Positions 38,671-46,649 of a stretch of 64,000 nucleotides of DNA are shown one piece after another (the first letter of the stretch is position 1; every line of letters starts with the position of its first letter). The DNA is taken from assembly GCA_022600195.1 (NCBI GenBank), contig JAHZKX010000018.1:1-64000 (forward strand). Direction: 5' to 3'. A model generated the notes under the pieces. That model was not told the DNA's origin, did not search any database, and saw only the letters and a list, made by a program, of their open reading frames with translations. Position numbers and translations under genes: made by a program. The stretch comes from Planctomycetota bacterium (GTDB lineage: Bacteria; Planctomycetota; Planctomycetia; Planctomycetales; Planctomycetaceae).

Positions 38671-39522
38671 ATGATCATCGACGTCCACAGTCATACCTGG
38701 AAATTTCCCGAACACTTTAATGACGATTTTCGTCAACAAGCCGCACGACGCGCCAAAGCAGGAGTCGAACTCGATCTGACCGTCGAATACGAAAGCTATC
38801 GGGCAACAGCCCCCGAAGCAACACGCACAATTGTGTTTGGCGGCAAAGCGCGATTAAGCGGACTCTGGGTCGACGATCACTACGTCGCCGACTATGTCGC
38901 GCAGCACCCTGACACACTCATCGGTTATATGTCACTGGATCCGACACAGCCAGGTTGGCAGGATGAGATGCGCGAAGGATACGAAGTACTCGGCCTGCGC
39001 GGCATCAAGCTACTCTCCATGTATGCCGGCTTTCGCCCCGATGACAAAAGTCTGGACCCACTCTGGGAATTTGCCACTGAGCACAAATTACCCGTGCTGT
39101 TGCATACAGGAACCACATTTGTGGCGCAGGCGCCACTCGATTGCACCTTGCCAATACATATTGACCGCGTCGCCATTCGATTTCCCGAGGTCCGAATTGT
39201 AATGGCACATCTCTCCCACCCCTACGAGGGAGAATCGGTCGTTGTCATTCGAAAACATCCCCACGTCTATGCCGACATCAGTGCCCTGCACTACCGCCCC
39301 TTTCAGCTGTATCATAGTTTGATGCTGGTTCAGGAATATGGCGTCTGGGACAAACTCCTCTTTGGATCGGACTATCCCTTTACCACAGTCAATGCCTCCA
39401 TTGATGGCTTGAGAAATCTCAATTCGATGTTGGAAGGCACGGCATTACCCCGCCTCGATACCGAACAGATTGAATCATTAATTTTTCGAAATGCACTCCC
39501 TTTACTGGGTTTGGAAGATTAA
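38671..39522 (+). CDS. Amidohydrolase-family (TIM-barrel) hydrolase
   Basis: Starting at the ATG at 38671, the 283-residue protein opens with 'IIDVHSHTW', the metal-binding H-x-H motif, and has HTG near residue 146, 'MAHLSHP' near 179 and 'FGSDYPF' (about 232-238, catalytic Asp). This is the amidohydrolase 2 (PF04909) subfamily, which includes lactonases and decarboxylases acting on sugar acids or aromatic acids. A TTG ten codons earlier opens the longer frame but has no better site. The gene is the first of three close, co-directional genes (gaps of 40 and 46 bases) and likely hydrolyses a lactone or decarboxylates an acid intermediate. Confidence 0.85.
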   Translation: MIIDVHSHTWKFPEHFNDDFRQQAARRAKAGVELDLTVEYESYRATAPEATRTIVFGGKARLSGLWVDDHYVADYVAQHPDTLIGYMSLDPTQPGWQDEMREGYEVLGLRGIKLLSMYAGFRPDDKSLDPLWEFATEHKLPVLLHTGTTFVAQAPLDCTLPIHIDRVAIRFPEVRIVMAHLSHPYEGESVVVIRKHPHVYADISALHYRPFQLYHSLMLVQEYGVWDKLLFGSDYPFTTVNASIDGLRNLNSMLEGTALPRLDTEQIESLIFRNALPLLGLED

Positions 39523-39562
39523 ATATTGATAACTAGCTCACATTCTGACTGAAAGTACATTG

Positions 39563-40666
39563 ATGTCATTTCAAATCACGCGTGTCAAGGCACGGATCGC
39601 AAATTATACTCTGCACCAAAACCGCATTATCATCACCAGTATCGGCAAGCATGATGCATCGCGTTATTTAAATGTCACTCTAACTGACGAACAGGGTACA
39701 CAAGGTTATGGTGAAGCAGCCACTGTAATTATCTGGAGTGGCGAAGCTGCCGAAACCGGATTATGGATCGTCGAAAACATTGTCGCACCTCTATTAAAGG
39801 GAAGTCACTTCGATCATCCCAGCGATATCCTGCCGCTCCTGGAAAAAGCCTTTCAAGGAAATCCGTTTTTAAAAGCCAGTATCGATATGGCCGCCTGGGA
39901 TTTATGGGCCAAACGACAGGGAAAGTCGGTTGGAACGTTAATCGGTGATCGTGAACCCGTTGAATCTGTTCCCACAAGGTTCAGCATTGGCGCTTATTCC
40001 GTTGAAGACACCTTGCGTCTAGCCGTTGAATCCTGGGAAGCGGGCATTCGAACACTGAAGATCAAAACCGGTGTCCCCGGATTGGATGATGTTGCCCGCT
40101 TAAAAGCAGTTCGAGAACGTTTAGGAGACGAACCCGTACTGACAATTGATGCCAACGGTGCCTACCACACAGAAGATCAAGCGGTTGCCGCCATTGAGGC
40201 GTTACTTCCTTTTAATTTAACGCTCGTAGAACAGCCCACACCCCGTGATCGAATTGGCATGATGGCACGCGTAAAACAACGAGTCGATGTTCCGATTCTG
40301 GCTGATGAAAGTATCTTCACGCCAGGACATCTGGAGGAAGCACTTGATTGTGATGCCCTCGATTTACTTTCTCTCTATCCGGGAAAAAATGGTGGCTTTA
40401 CCAATTCTCTGAAGATGGCAAAAATGGCACAACAAGCTGGAAAGCATTGTGTAATTGGCTCAAACATGGAAACCGACCTCGGTCAGGCAGCCATGGTCTG
40501 CCTTGCAGCGAGCTTGACGGCATTTCCCGTCGAACAATATGCCTCAGACTTAATGACGAGTATGATTTATACAGCCTCTTCAACCACACCTCCAATCGAA
40601 CTCAAAAATGGGCGACTGGTAACTCCTCAGGGAGACGGGTTTGGAGTGGTCCCTCTTCAAATGTGA
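39563..40666 (+). CDS. Enolase-superfamily (mandelate racemase / muconate lactonizing) enzyme
   Basis: The 367-residue protein has the N-terminal capping domain and the enolase-type barrel. The catalytic signature is visible: the K-x-K pair in 'LKIKTG', aspartate in 'TIDANGAY', glutamate in 'LVEQPTP', aspartate/glutamate in 'LADESIF' and the second lysine in 'YPGKNGG'. Two lysines on opposite sides of the site place it in the MLE subgroup, which includes muconate cycloisomerase, dipeptide epimerase and o-succinylbenzoate synthase. Its neighbours favour a role with acid sugars or cyclic intermediates, but dipeptide epimerase cannot be excluded. ATG at 39563 is preceded by a TTG codon, which may be used instead. 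Confidence 0.87.
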   Translation: MSFQITRVKARIANYTLHQNRIIITSIGKHDASRYLNVTLTDEQGTQGYGEAATVIIWSGEAAETGLWIVENIVAPLLKGSHFDHPSDILPLLEKAFQGNPFLKASIDMAAWDLWAKRQGKSVGTLIGDREPVESVPTRFSIGAYSVEDTLRLAVESWEAGIRTLKIKTGVPGLDDVARLKAVRERLGDEPVLTIDANGAYHTEDQAVAAIEALLPFNLTLVEQPTPRDRIGMMARVKQRVDVPILADESIFTPGHLEEALDCDALDLLSLYPGKNGGFTNSLKMAKMAQQAGKHCVIGSNMETDLGQAAMVCLAASLTAFPVEQYASDLMTSMIYTASSTTPPIELKNGRLVTPQGDGFGVVPLQM

Positions 40667-40712
40667 ATACTGTAATCAAACGTGACTCAACTCAGAAACA
40701 GTGAGGAAACAG

Positions 40713-41759
40713 ATGCGTGTCGTTCAATTTTTAATACCAGATCAAGGCCGCCGAGTGGGCATCGTTCAGGATCAGATGGTCATTGACCTGACTTCAGGAA
40801 ATTCGGAATTGACGCGGATTTACGATATCTTTCAGGCAGCACAGAAAAAACAGACTTCTTTGAATCAGCTCCTCACGGAACTGAGTGCTGCGTCAAATGC
40901 AATTGAGAGATCCTATGAAGATCTGCTGCAGGCAATCCCCGGCGGATCTCATCCCTGGCTTCTGCCTCCCATTGATCATCCGGACCCGCATTGCCTCTTT
41001 GTAACAGGCACCGGCTTGACCCATACAGGCAGTATGCAGTCGCGCGATCAGATGCATGCTCAGGAAACGGAACAAGCAGAAACACATCAGACCGATTCCG
41101 CTAAAATGTTTGCCATGGGTGTCGCGGGCGGCAAGCCGAGTCTTGGAGAACGAGGTGTCTCTCCGGAATGGTTTTATAAAGGGAACGGCACAACGCTCTG
41201 CGGGCATCGAGACTCTTTGGAAATTCCCGACTTTGCGTTGGATGGTGGAGAAGAACCCGAACTCGCCGGTTGTTATATCATTGATGACAACGGAATTCCC
41301 AGGCGTCTCGGGTTCGTTTTGGGCAATGAATGGTCAGATCATGAAACAGAAAACATCAACTATCTCTATCTGGCTCCCTCCAAATTACGGACTTGTTCCA
41401 TTGGACCGGAATTAAATACAGATTTTGATTTTTCCGATTTGACCATCCGTTGTTCTGTCCAACGCGAGGGGCAAACGATCTACGAAAGTGGAGACCTGAA
41501 AACAGGGGAACAGTTCATGTGCCATTCATTGGGCAATTGTGAAGACCATCATTTTAAATATCCGCAACACAGACAGACAGGAGACGTGCATCTGCATTTC
41601 TTAGGAACCAGCAAACTGAGCCATGGCACACGCAACTGGAAGTATCAAACGGGTGACGAAATCAAAATCGAAGCCCCAGGCTTCAGCAGCCCTTTAATCA
41701 ATACCGTGAGAAAAAACGAATCCCCAGATCAGACACCCATTGAAGTCCGACCGGCCTGA
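40713..41759 (+). CDS. FAH-fold hydrolase of the GguC/AraD1 type
   Basis: The ATG at 40713 follows GAGGAAACAG and opens a 348-residue protein. Motifs fit the AraD1/GguC branch of the fumarylacetoacetate hydrolase superfamily: 'VTGTGLTHTGS' and 'EEPELAGCYIIDDNG' (metal-binding acidic residues), then 'LGNEWSDHETEN' in place of the usual GNDVTAR. Members act on 2-keto-3-deoxy sugar acids in oxidative pentose pathways. It overlaps no neighbour and is 46 bases after the enolase-superfamily gene, so the three genes probably form one operon for a non-phosphorylative sugar-acid route. The exact substrate is unknown; L-arabonate-type acids are a reasonable guess. Confidence 0.82.
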   Translation: MRVVQFLIPDQGRRVGIVQDQMVIDLTSGNSELTRIYDIFQAAQKKQTSLNQLLTELSAASNAIERSYEDLLQAIPGGSHPWLLPPIDHPDPHCLFVTGTGLTHTGSMQSRDQMHAQETEQAETHQTDSAKMFAMGVAGGKPSLGERGVSPEWFYKGNGTTLCGHRDSLEIPDFALDGGEEPELAGCYIIDDNGIPRRLGFVLGNEWSDHETENINYLYLAPSKLRTCSIGPELNTDFDFSDLTIRCSVQREGQTIYESGDLKTGEQFMCHSLGNCEDHHFKYPQHRQTGDVHLHFLGTSKLSHGTRNWKYQTGDEIKIEAPGFSSPLINTVRKNESPDQTPIEVRPA

Positions 41760-42491
41760 CGCACCCATCGCAATGTAGTCTACTGTCACCGGTTGGAAGT
41801 TTTCTCCGGAATCAGCAGACGGGGCAAGAATTACTACCCAATAGATCAAAAATGACAGGCGCAGAGCCCTTTTCATAAACAGGACTTGGCAAAGGTGGTC
41901 TGCATGAGTATACTTCAGGCAGAGTTTGGCTCTTCCTAGAGAGACCAGATTCATCCAGTCGGAATAAGCGAGTAGCGTTTTTCATGGAAGTGAAGTGCGT
42001 TTTCCGACCTGACAGGGTGTTTTTGCGGAGCTAGGTCCTCCTGCAGCCCTGATACCTGTGCTGGCTTTTCGCCGTACACTTTGCTGCCCACCCTTCGGTT
42101 GTGTTAACCGTTGTTGAAAGCGGCCAGCGTCATGATGGACGCATCGAATTCTGTGATTTTCTTGTTTATCCAGAGTTCCCACAGCAGCAACATTTGCTTG
42201 TGGTAAAGCCGGTTTGACCTGCTGCACCTGAGTAAATCTTGAGGATCTGGCGAAGGATTTTGCCCGTTCCCGCACATGACCTTTACCAAGTGTGCTGTTG
42301 CTACAAAGCGGAACTGGATACGACCTCGTGGTTCACCACCCGCAACCCGAATGAATGACTTAAGAAAATCTGTTTCCAGTTTTGGAAATCCCAACTCTCT
42401 GATTTGATTCAGAGAGAATGTCTGCTTTGATGAAAGCCGACCTCTGGGAATCCAGACATTGGAAACACACGAATCCCAATAAGGAAAACCA
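41760..42491. other. Gene-poor intergenic region before the DEAD-box helicase
   Basis: Over 700 bases contain only weak minus-strand frames (41694-41954, 41982-42275, 42104-42394) with no recognisable domain. One inverted repeat, CTCTCTGA/TCAGAGAG with a 6-base loop, lies near 42394-42415 and has no T run. Because long, structured leaders are common upstream of cold-induced DEAD-box helicase genes, the last 150 bases may belong to the helicase mRNA. I see no clear tRNA, SRP RNA or RNase P RNA signature. Confidence 0.45.
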
Positions 42492-43829
42492 TTGAAAACT
42501 TTTAAAGAACTTGACTTAATTGCTCCCGTGCAGCGTGCACTGGTTGAAGAAAACTACGAAACCCCGACCCCCATTCAGGCGCAGACCATTCCAGCGGCAC
42601 TCTCAGGACATGATATCCTGGGCTGTGCTCAGACCGGAACGGGAAAAACCGCTGCCTTTGCTTTACCAATTCTGAATCAGCTGGGACAACACAACCGCAA
42701 GTCAGCTCCAGGCCGCCCTTTCGCACTCGTGCTGGCGCCGACTCGGGAACTGGCCATTCAAATTGGTGATAGCTTCGCGGCATATAGCCGTCACTTACGA
42801 CTGCGTCATGTCCTCGTCTATGGCGGAGTGAGCCAGGGAAATCAGGTACGGGCCCTCAATCGAGGAGCACACATTATTGTAGCCACCCCAGGCCGCTTAC
42901 TCGACCTGATGAATCAGGGGCACATCAAACTGGAACAACTTGAAGTGTTTGTTCTAGACGAAGCCGACCGCATGCTTGACATGGGCTTCATGCCGGATCT
43001 CAAACGAATTATCAGCAAGCTCCCAGACGAGCGGCAGTCCCTGTTCTTTTCAGCGACCATGGCCCCAAAGATCTCGGAACTCGCACAAACTCTGCTGAAA
43101 AATCCGGTCAGCGTCAATGTAACACCAGAATCAAAAAGCGTCAAAAAAATCAAACAGGAATTGATGTACGTTGAACGTAATGGAAAATTGCCGCTACTGA
43201 AAAAAATCCTCTCCACTCCCGATGTGGACCGCGCCCTGGTTTTCATGAGAACCAAACGAACGGCAAACATGCTTTCACAACAACTCGTGCGATTCGGGAT
43301 CAAAGCGACAGCAATCCACGGTAATAAATCGCAGGGTGCCCGACAACGCGCTTTGGAAGCGTTTCGAAGCAAGCAGGTACAGGTCCTGGTAGCAACAGAT
43401 GTCGCCGCACGCGGAATTGACATTGATGGTATCACACACGTTATTAATTTTGATCTTCCATTAGAACCAGAAGCCTATGTGCATCGCATCGGCAGAACCG
43501 GTCGGGCTGGAGCAGAAGGAATTGCGATTTCGTTTTGCAGCGACAGCGAACGGGGCGAATTAAGGGCGATTGAAAAACAAATCGGCCAGAAGGTTCCCCG
43601 TTCCAAAGATCAGCCAAAGTTGGAACCGAAAGATCGCAGACCTGCCCCTGAGTCACGCACTCGTAAAGAAAAAGAGAAGACAGGACGGCGATCTGGTTCA
43701 AAAGTCTTCACTCAACGCACCACACGCCGATCAAAGAGAACTGTAGCTGGGGAAGACAAACCAAAGCAGCAGGGACAAAAAAACACAAAATGGCGGCGTC
43801 TCAAGAAACCCGCAAAACAAACCAGCTGA
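42492..43829 (+). CDS. rhlE: RhlE-like DEAD-box RNA helicase (TTG start)
   Basis: The frame starts with TTG (42492) directly after AAGGAAAACCA, with the ribosome binding site in good position; no ATG is available near by. The 445-residue protein shows the Q motif ('YETPTPIQAQTIP'), motif I AQTGTGKT, PTRELA, TPGRLLD, DEAD (about 155-158), SAT, and in domain 2 'TDVAARGID' and 'HRIGRTGRAG'. A basic, Lys/Arg-rich tail of about 80 residues follows, as in RhlE/CsdA-type helicases that bind RNA and unwind ribosomal or mRNA structures, often under cold stress. The next gene is a small basic protein on the same strand, 67 bases on. The gene is expected to be autoregulated or cold-induced, which is inference. 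Confidence 0.9.
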   Translation: MKTFKELDLIAPVQRALVEENYETPTPIQAQTIPAALSGHDILGCAQTGTGKTAAFALPILNQLGQHNRKSAPGRPFALVLAPTRELAIQIGDSFAAYSRHLRLRHVLVYGGVSQGNQVRALNRGAHIIVATPGRLLDLMNQGHIKLEQLEVFVLDEADRMLDMGFMPDLKRIISKLPDERQSLFFSATMAPKISELAQTLLKNPVSVNVTPESKSVKKIKQELMYVERNGKLPLLKKILSTPDVDRALVFMRTKRTANMLSQQLVRFGIKATAIHGNKSQGARQRALEAFRSKQVQVLVATDVAARGIDIDGITHVINFDLPLEPEAYVHRIGRTGRAGAEGIAISFCSDSERGELRAIEKQIGQKVPRSKDQPKLEPKDRRPAPESRTRKEKEKTGRRSGSKVFTQRTTRRSKRTVAGEDKPKQQGQKNTKWRRLKKPAKQTS

Positions 43830-43883
43830 GAAGCAGAACACCAGTTAACCAAACCAATGTAGTTATCGAAGCCTTTTATATTT

Positions 43884-43899
43884 AAGGAGAGTCGCTATC
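43884..43899 (+). promoter_or_regulatory. Strong ribosome binding site before an ATC start codon
   Basis: AAGGAG at 43884-43889 is followed after 7 bases by ATC at 43897, the position normally occupied by ATG. Between the upstream in-frame TAA (43846-43848) and this ATC there is no ATG, GTG or TTG codon in frame, so this site decides the start of the small gene. Confidence 0.6.
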
Positions 43900-44067
43900 G
43901 CAAGAAATCAGAACACTTTTGCCAAACGTCAACGCGAAGCGGAGAAAAAAGCAAAAGCACAAGCCAAGCTCAATCGGCGTAAACAACAGAAGGAAGAGGG
44001 CGACGAAAACAACCCACTTGATTTAGATAGCATGGATCCACGGACATTTGATCCCCCGACTGAATGA
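43897..44067 (+). CDS. 56-residue basic protein starting at ATC
   Basis: A 56-codon frame begins at ATC 7 bases after AAGGAG. Its sequence starts (with the first residue read as Met) ARNQNTFAKRQREAEKKAK and continues highly basic for about 35 residues, then becomes acidic ('GDENNPLDLDSMDPRTFDP'). This resembles the small 'x-x-S/N-Q-x-TF-x-KR/K' proteins found in Bacteroidetes and planctomycetes beside cold-shock or DEAD-box genes; this is recalled, not searched. It follows the helicase by 67 bases on the same strand and ends before a terminator. Such a start would make it a rare near-cognate-initiated gene, like infC with AUU. Gene finders that require ATG, GTG or TTG would miss it; the only in-frame ATG lies near the C-terminus. 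Confidence 0.6.
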   Translation: MARNQNTFAKRQREAEKKAKAQAKLNRRKQQKEEGDENNPLDLDSMDPRTFDPPTE

Positions 44068-44120
44068 TCTCTTCTCGCTCCTCATAAACCGCACCGCTGC
44101 AGCAAAGCAGTTTCTAATTT

Positions 44121-44157
44121 AAAACACCAAGAGCCAATTCAGCTCTCGGTGTTTTTC
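44121..44157 (+). terminator. Rho-independent terminator after the helicase/basic-protein genes
   Basis: A 12-bp stem with one A:C mismatch (AACACC-A-AGAGC against GCTCT-C-GGTGTT) closes a short loop and ends in a five-T run at 44152-44156. It lies 53 bases downstream of the small basic gene and probably ends the helicase transcript. The A-rich left flank could also serve the convergent ferrochelatase gene. Confidence 0.8.
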
Positions 44158-44227
44158 TTGCGCCGTGTCATTCTTAAACCTTACATCTTTCAATCAAAAT
44201 CACGAAAAACCATTTCGTTTTTTGAAT

Positions 44228-45250
44228 TCAACGACTTGCTTCTGTTGTCCGCAGACAGCAATCAACGGGGCAAACATCATGACTGGCGCCCATGTCGCCC
44301 AATGCAGGTCTCTCCTTGTCGCCACTGATACGCTCTTCGATCAATTCACGTATCATGCGGATAAAGCGAGGATGCACGCCCACCGTTTTCGCGCGAACCA
44401 CATTAATTCCCAATTCATTCCCAACGTCTTTTGCTTCTGTATCCAAATCGAACAGAACTTCCATATGGTCGGAAACAAAACCGATGGGAACAATCACAAC
44501 ATCCTGAATGTTACCCTGTGACCCCAATTCTTTAATATAATCGCAGATATCAGGTTCTAACCAGGGTTGATGTGGAGGCCCGCTACGACTTTGATAGACC
44601 AAGTTCCAGGGGTGCCCCGCTAGTTGGTCGCTGACAAGCCGGGCAGACTCTTGCAACTGTGCCTCATATCGACAGCCAGACGCCATCGTAATTGGTATGC
44701 TATGTGCGGAATACAAGACCACGGCTTTGTCGCGTCTCTCTTCGGGAATCTGATCTAATGCATCTTGCGTACGCAAAACCGTCGCTTCGATGAAACCGGG
44801 GTGATTGAAAAACACTCTCAATTTCTCTACTTCAGGAGCCCCGGCTCCCACTTGTTCCTGAGCGCGCTGGATATCTTCCCGATATTGTCGACACCCCGAG
44901 TAGGAACTGAATGTGGAAGTAAAAAACGCCAGTGCGCGCTTAATACCCGCCTCTTTCATCTGCAAAAGCGTATCAGGAAGTAAGGGATCCCAGTTTCGGT
45001 TTCCCCAGAAGATCGGCAAGCCAGGACCGTGTTCAACCAGTTCCTGTTCTAATGCGTTAATCAATGCACGATTCTGATCATTGATGGGACTGACGCCTCC
45101 AAACTGCTGATAATGTTCGGCGACTTCCAGCATACGCTCCCGAGGTACGTTTTTTCCGAGCAGTACATTCTCAAGAAAGGGGAGCACATCATCGGGACCT
45201 TCAGGACCACCGAAGGAAACGACTAAAATGGCATCATAGGAATCGTTCAT
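44228..45250 (-). CDS. hemH: Ferrochelatase, HemH/CpfC type, with C-terminal cysteine cluster
   Basis: The 340-residue protein begins 'YDAILVVSFGGPEGPDD' and shows the full ferrochelatase layout: 'FGGVSPIN' near residue 50, 'SSYSGCRQYRED' near 116-127, catalytic histidine in 'LYSAHSIP', and the glutamate in 'VSDHMEVLFDLD'. It inserts iron into a porphyrin (protoporphyrin IX or coproporphyrin III). The C-terminus ends with CPVDCC and, together with the Cys in YSGC, gives four cysteines in positions used by [2Fe-2S]-containing ferrochelatases of actinobacteria and myxobacteria. No other haem gene is nearby. Start: ATG at 45250; a TTG directly before it would add one residue. Confidence 0.93.
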   Translation of the reverse strand: MNDSYDAILVVSFGGPEGPDDVLPFLENVLLGKNVPRERMLEVAEHYQQFGGVSPINDQNRALINALEQELVEHGPGLPIFWGNRNWDPLLPDTLLQMKEAGIKRALAFFTSTFSSYSGCRQYREDIQRAQEQVGAGAPEVEKLRVFFNHPGFIEATVLRTQDALDQIPEERRDKAVVLYSAHSIPITMASGCRYEAQLQESARLVSDQLAGHPWNLVYQSRSGPPHQPWLEPDICDYIKELGSQGNIQDVVIVPIGFVSDHMEVLFDLDTEAKDVGNELGINVVRAKTVGVHPRFIRMIRELIEERISGDKERPALGDMGASHDVCPVDCCLRTTEASR

Positions 45251-45764
45251 CAAAGATTTTCTTTCCTCTTTTTGTTTCTCTCAATTCTGACTTGGGCTTA
45301 AAGACGGAATTCAAACATCCAGAAACTCGCAATGAGTGACTTGATCATTCATTTGTAGTCAGCTTCCCGGAAATTGCTACTCAAATCCTTAAATTATTGT
45401 CAAAACTGCTTCTGAAAGCATTTCATACTCAGGAAAACTATCAGAATGTTCAACTGATCCTCTCAATCAGCAACAGTCGATGCGTGATTGTCTTTGGATA
45501 TCTATTACAAAATTCTGAAATCCCCATTGACTATAAATTTTTGACTGTCGAAATCGCCACACTCTCAGTCACACTGGCCATCCATCATTACTTGATCCTG
45601 AAATCCAGGACTTTACGCTTCATGTTTAACGGTAAATGGAGTTAACAACCTGCCGGTACAGATTCCCCCTGTTCCTCGTCACCGAGATTGTCTAAAATAA
45701 TAAAACAGCTGTATCCTTCAATACCTTTTTTATTTCTGACATGTACTACAGGGAAGAATACGTC
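45251..45764. other. Divergent intergenic region between hemH and msrA
   Basis: About 500 bases contain promoters for both divergent genes. An open frame at 45397-45645 starts with TTG, lacks a ribosome binding site and a recognisable domain, and I treat it as chance. No repeat or RNA gene is evident. Confidence 0.4.
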
Positions 45765-46478
45765 ATGACGTTCTCACAATTACCAATGTTGGTTTTAGTT
45801 GGTTTCTCACTCACCGCAATACTCACTCTAATGAGTGGCTGTGAGAAATCTCTGACACAGGAAGACCGTCCGGTTGTCATCGCAGATGAACAGCCACTAT
45901 CACAAAATAAACCAGCGGCTCAGGAGAATGATCAACTGGAAGTCATCACCTTGGGCTCAGGCTGCTTCTGGTGTACTGAAGCGTTTTTTCGAGAATTGAA
46001 AGGCGTCAAGTCGGCTATCTCCGGATATTCAGGTGGAGAGGTTTTGAATCCCACTTATAAAGCAGTCTGTAGTGGCACAACCGGACATGCTGAAGTCATA
46101 CAGGTCACGTTCGACCCTCAACAGATTTCCTTTACTGATATCCTCAAAGCGTTCTGGGAAACGCATGACCCCACTACTTTGAATCGCCAGGGAGCAGATG
46201 TCGGCACGCAATACCGTTCCGCGATCTTTTATCACAACGAACAACAAAAAGAACAGGCAACCGCTTATAAAAAACAGCTCGATGAATCAGGCCAGTTTAA
46301 AGCCCCGATCGTCACGGAAATCACTGCCTTCGAGAAATTTTATCCTGCAGAAGATTACCACCAGGATTACTTCAAGCTCAATCCAAATCAACAATACTGC
46401 CAATACGTCATCCGCCCGAAACTGGAAAAATTCCGCAGCAAATTCGCCGACAAGCTGAAAACAGCAGAGTCCGAATAG
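45765..46478 (+). CDS. msrA: Lipoprotein peptide-methionine (S)-S-oxide reductase MsrA
   Basis: Starting at the ATG at 45765 (AGGGAAG about 10 bases upstream) the 237-residue protein has a lipoprotein signal (lipobox LMSGC, Cys26). The catalytic GCFWC motif is at about 66-70, with the reactive Cys67. 'GYSGG', 'GHAEVIQVTFDP', 'WETHDPTT', 'GTQYRSAIFYH' and 'EDYHQDYF' follow in the MsrA order. It repairs oxidised methionine in exported proteins, and the lipid anchor places it outside the cytoplasm. A resolving-cysteine candidate is in the QQYC sequence near the C-terminus. The following gene is 171 bases downstream. Confidence 0.94.
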   Translation: MTFSQLPMLVLVGFSLTAILTLMSGCEKSLTQEDRPVVIADEQPLSQNKPAAQENDQLEVITLGSGCFWCTEAFFRELKGVKSAISGYSGGEVLNPTYKAVCSGTTGHAEVIQVTFDPQQISFTDILKAFWETHDPTTLNRQGADVGTQYRSAIFYHNEQQKEQATAYKKQLDESGQFKAPIVTEITAFEKFYPAEDYHQDYFKLNPNQQYCQYVIRPKLEKFRSKFADKLKTAESE

Positions 46479-46649
46479 TAGTAATCCACTTCGGAACTTG
46501 TAGCCTGGAGCAAAGAATGGCTAATTTTCCGTTGTAGGACCATAAAGGCTCTGATACATTAGTCATTGCTGATGTATTATTTTGCCATATTGGGGCTTTC
46601 CTACCAACGCGGTCTATCAATCAGACAAAGCGTTCTCGGAGTATCATAG

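Noticed and set aside
41985-42110. Possible SRP or RNase P RNA on the minus strand
   Set aside because: A GTCAGGTC segment occurs, but the GGAA tetraloop and following conserved GAAGCAGCC are absent and no RNase P P4 motif is seen.
41982-42275. Minus-strand frame rich in Lys/Arg/Gln
   Set aside because: Overlaps a second open frame, has no recognisable family and no convincing start context.
45397-45645. 82-codon plus-strand frame between hemH and msrA
   Set aside because: TTG start without ribosome binding site and no recognisable features.
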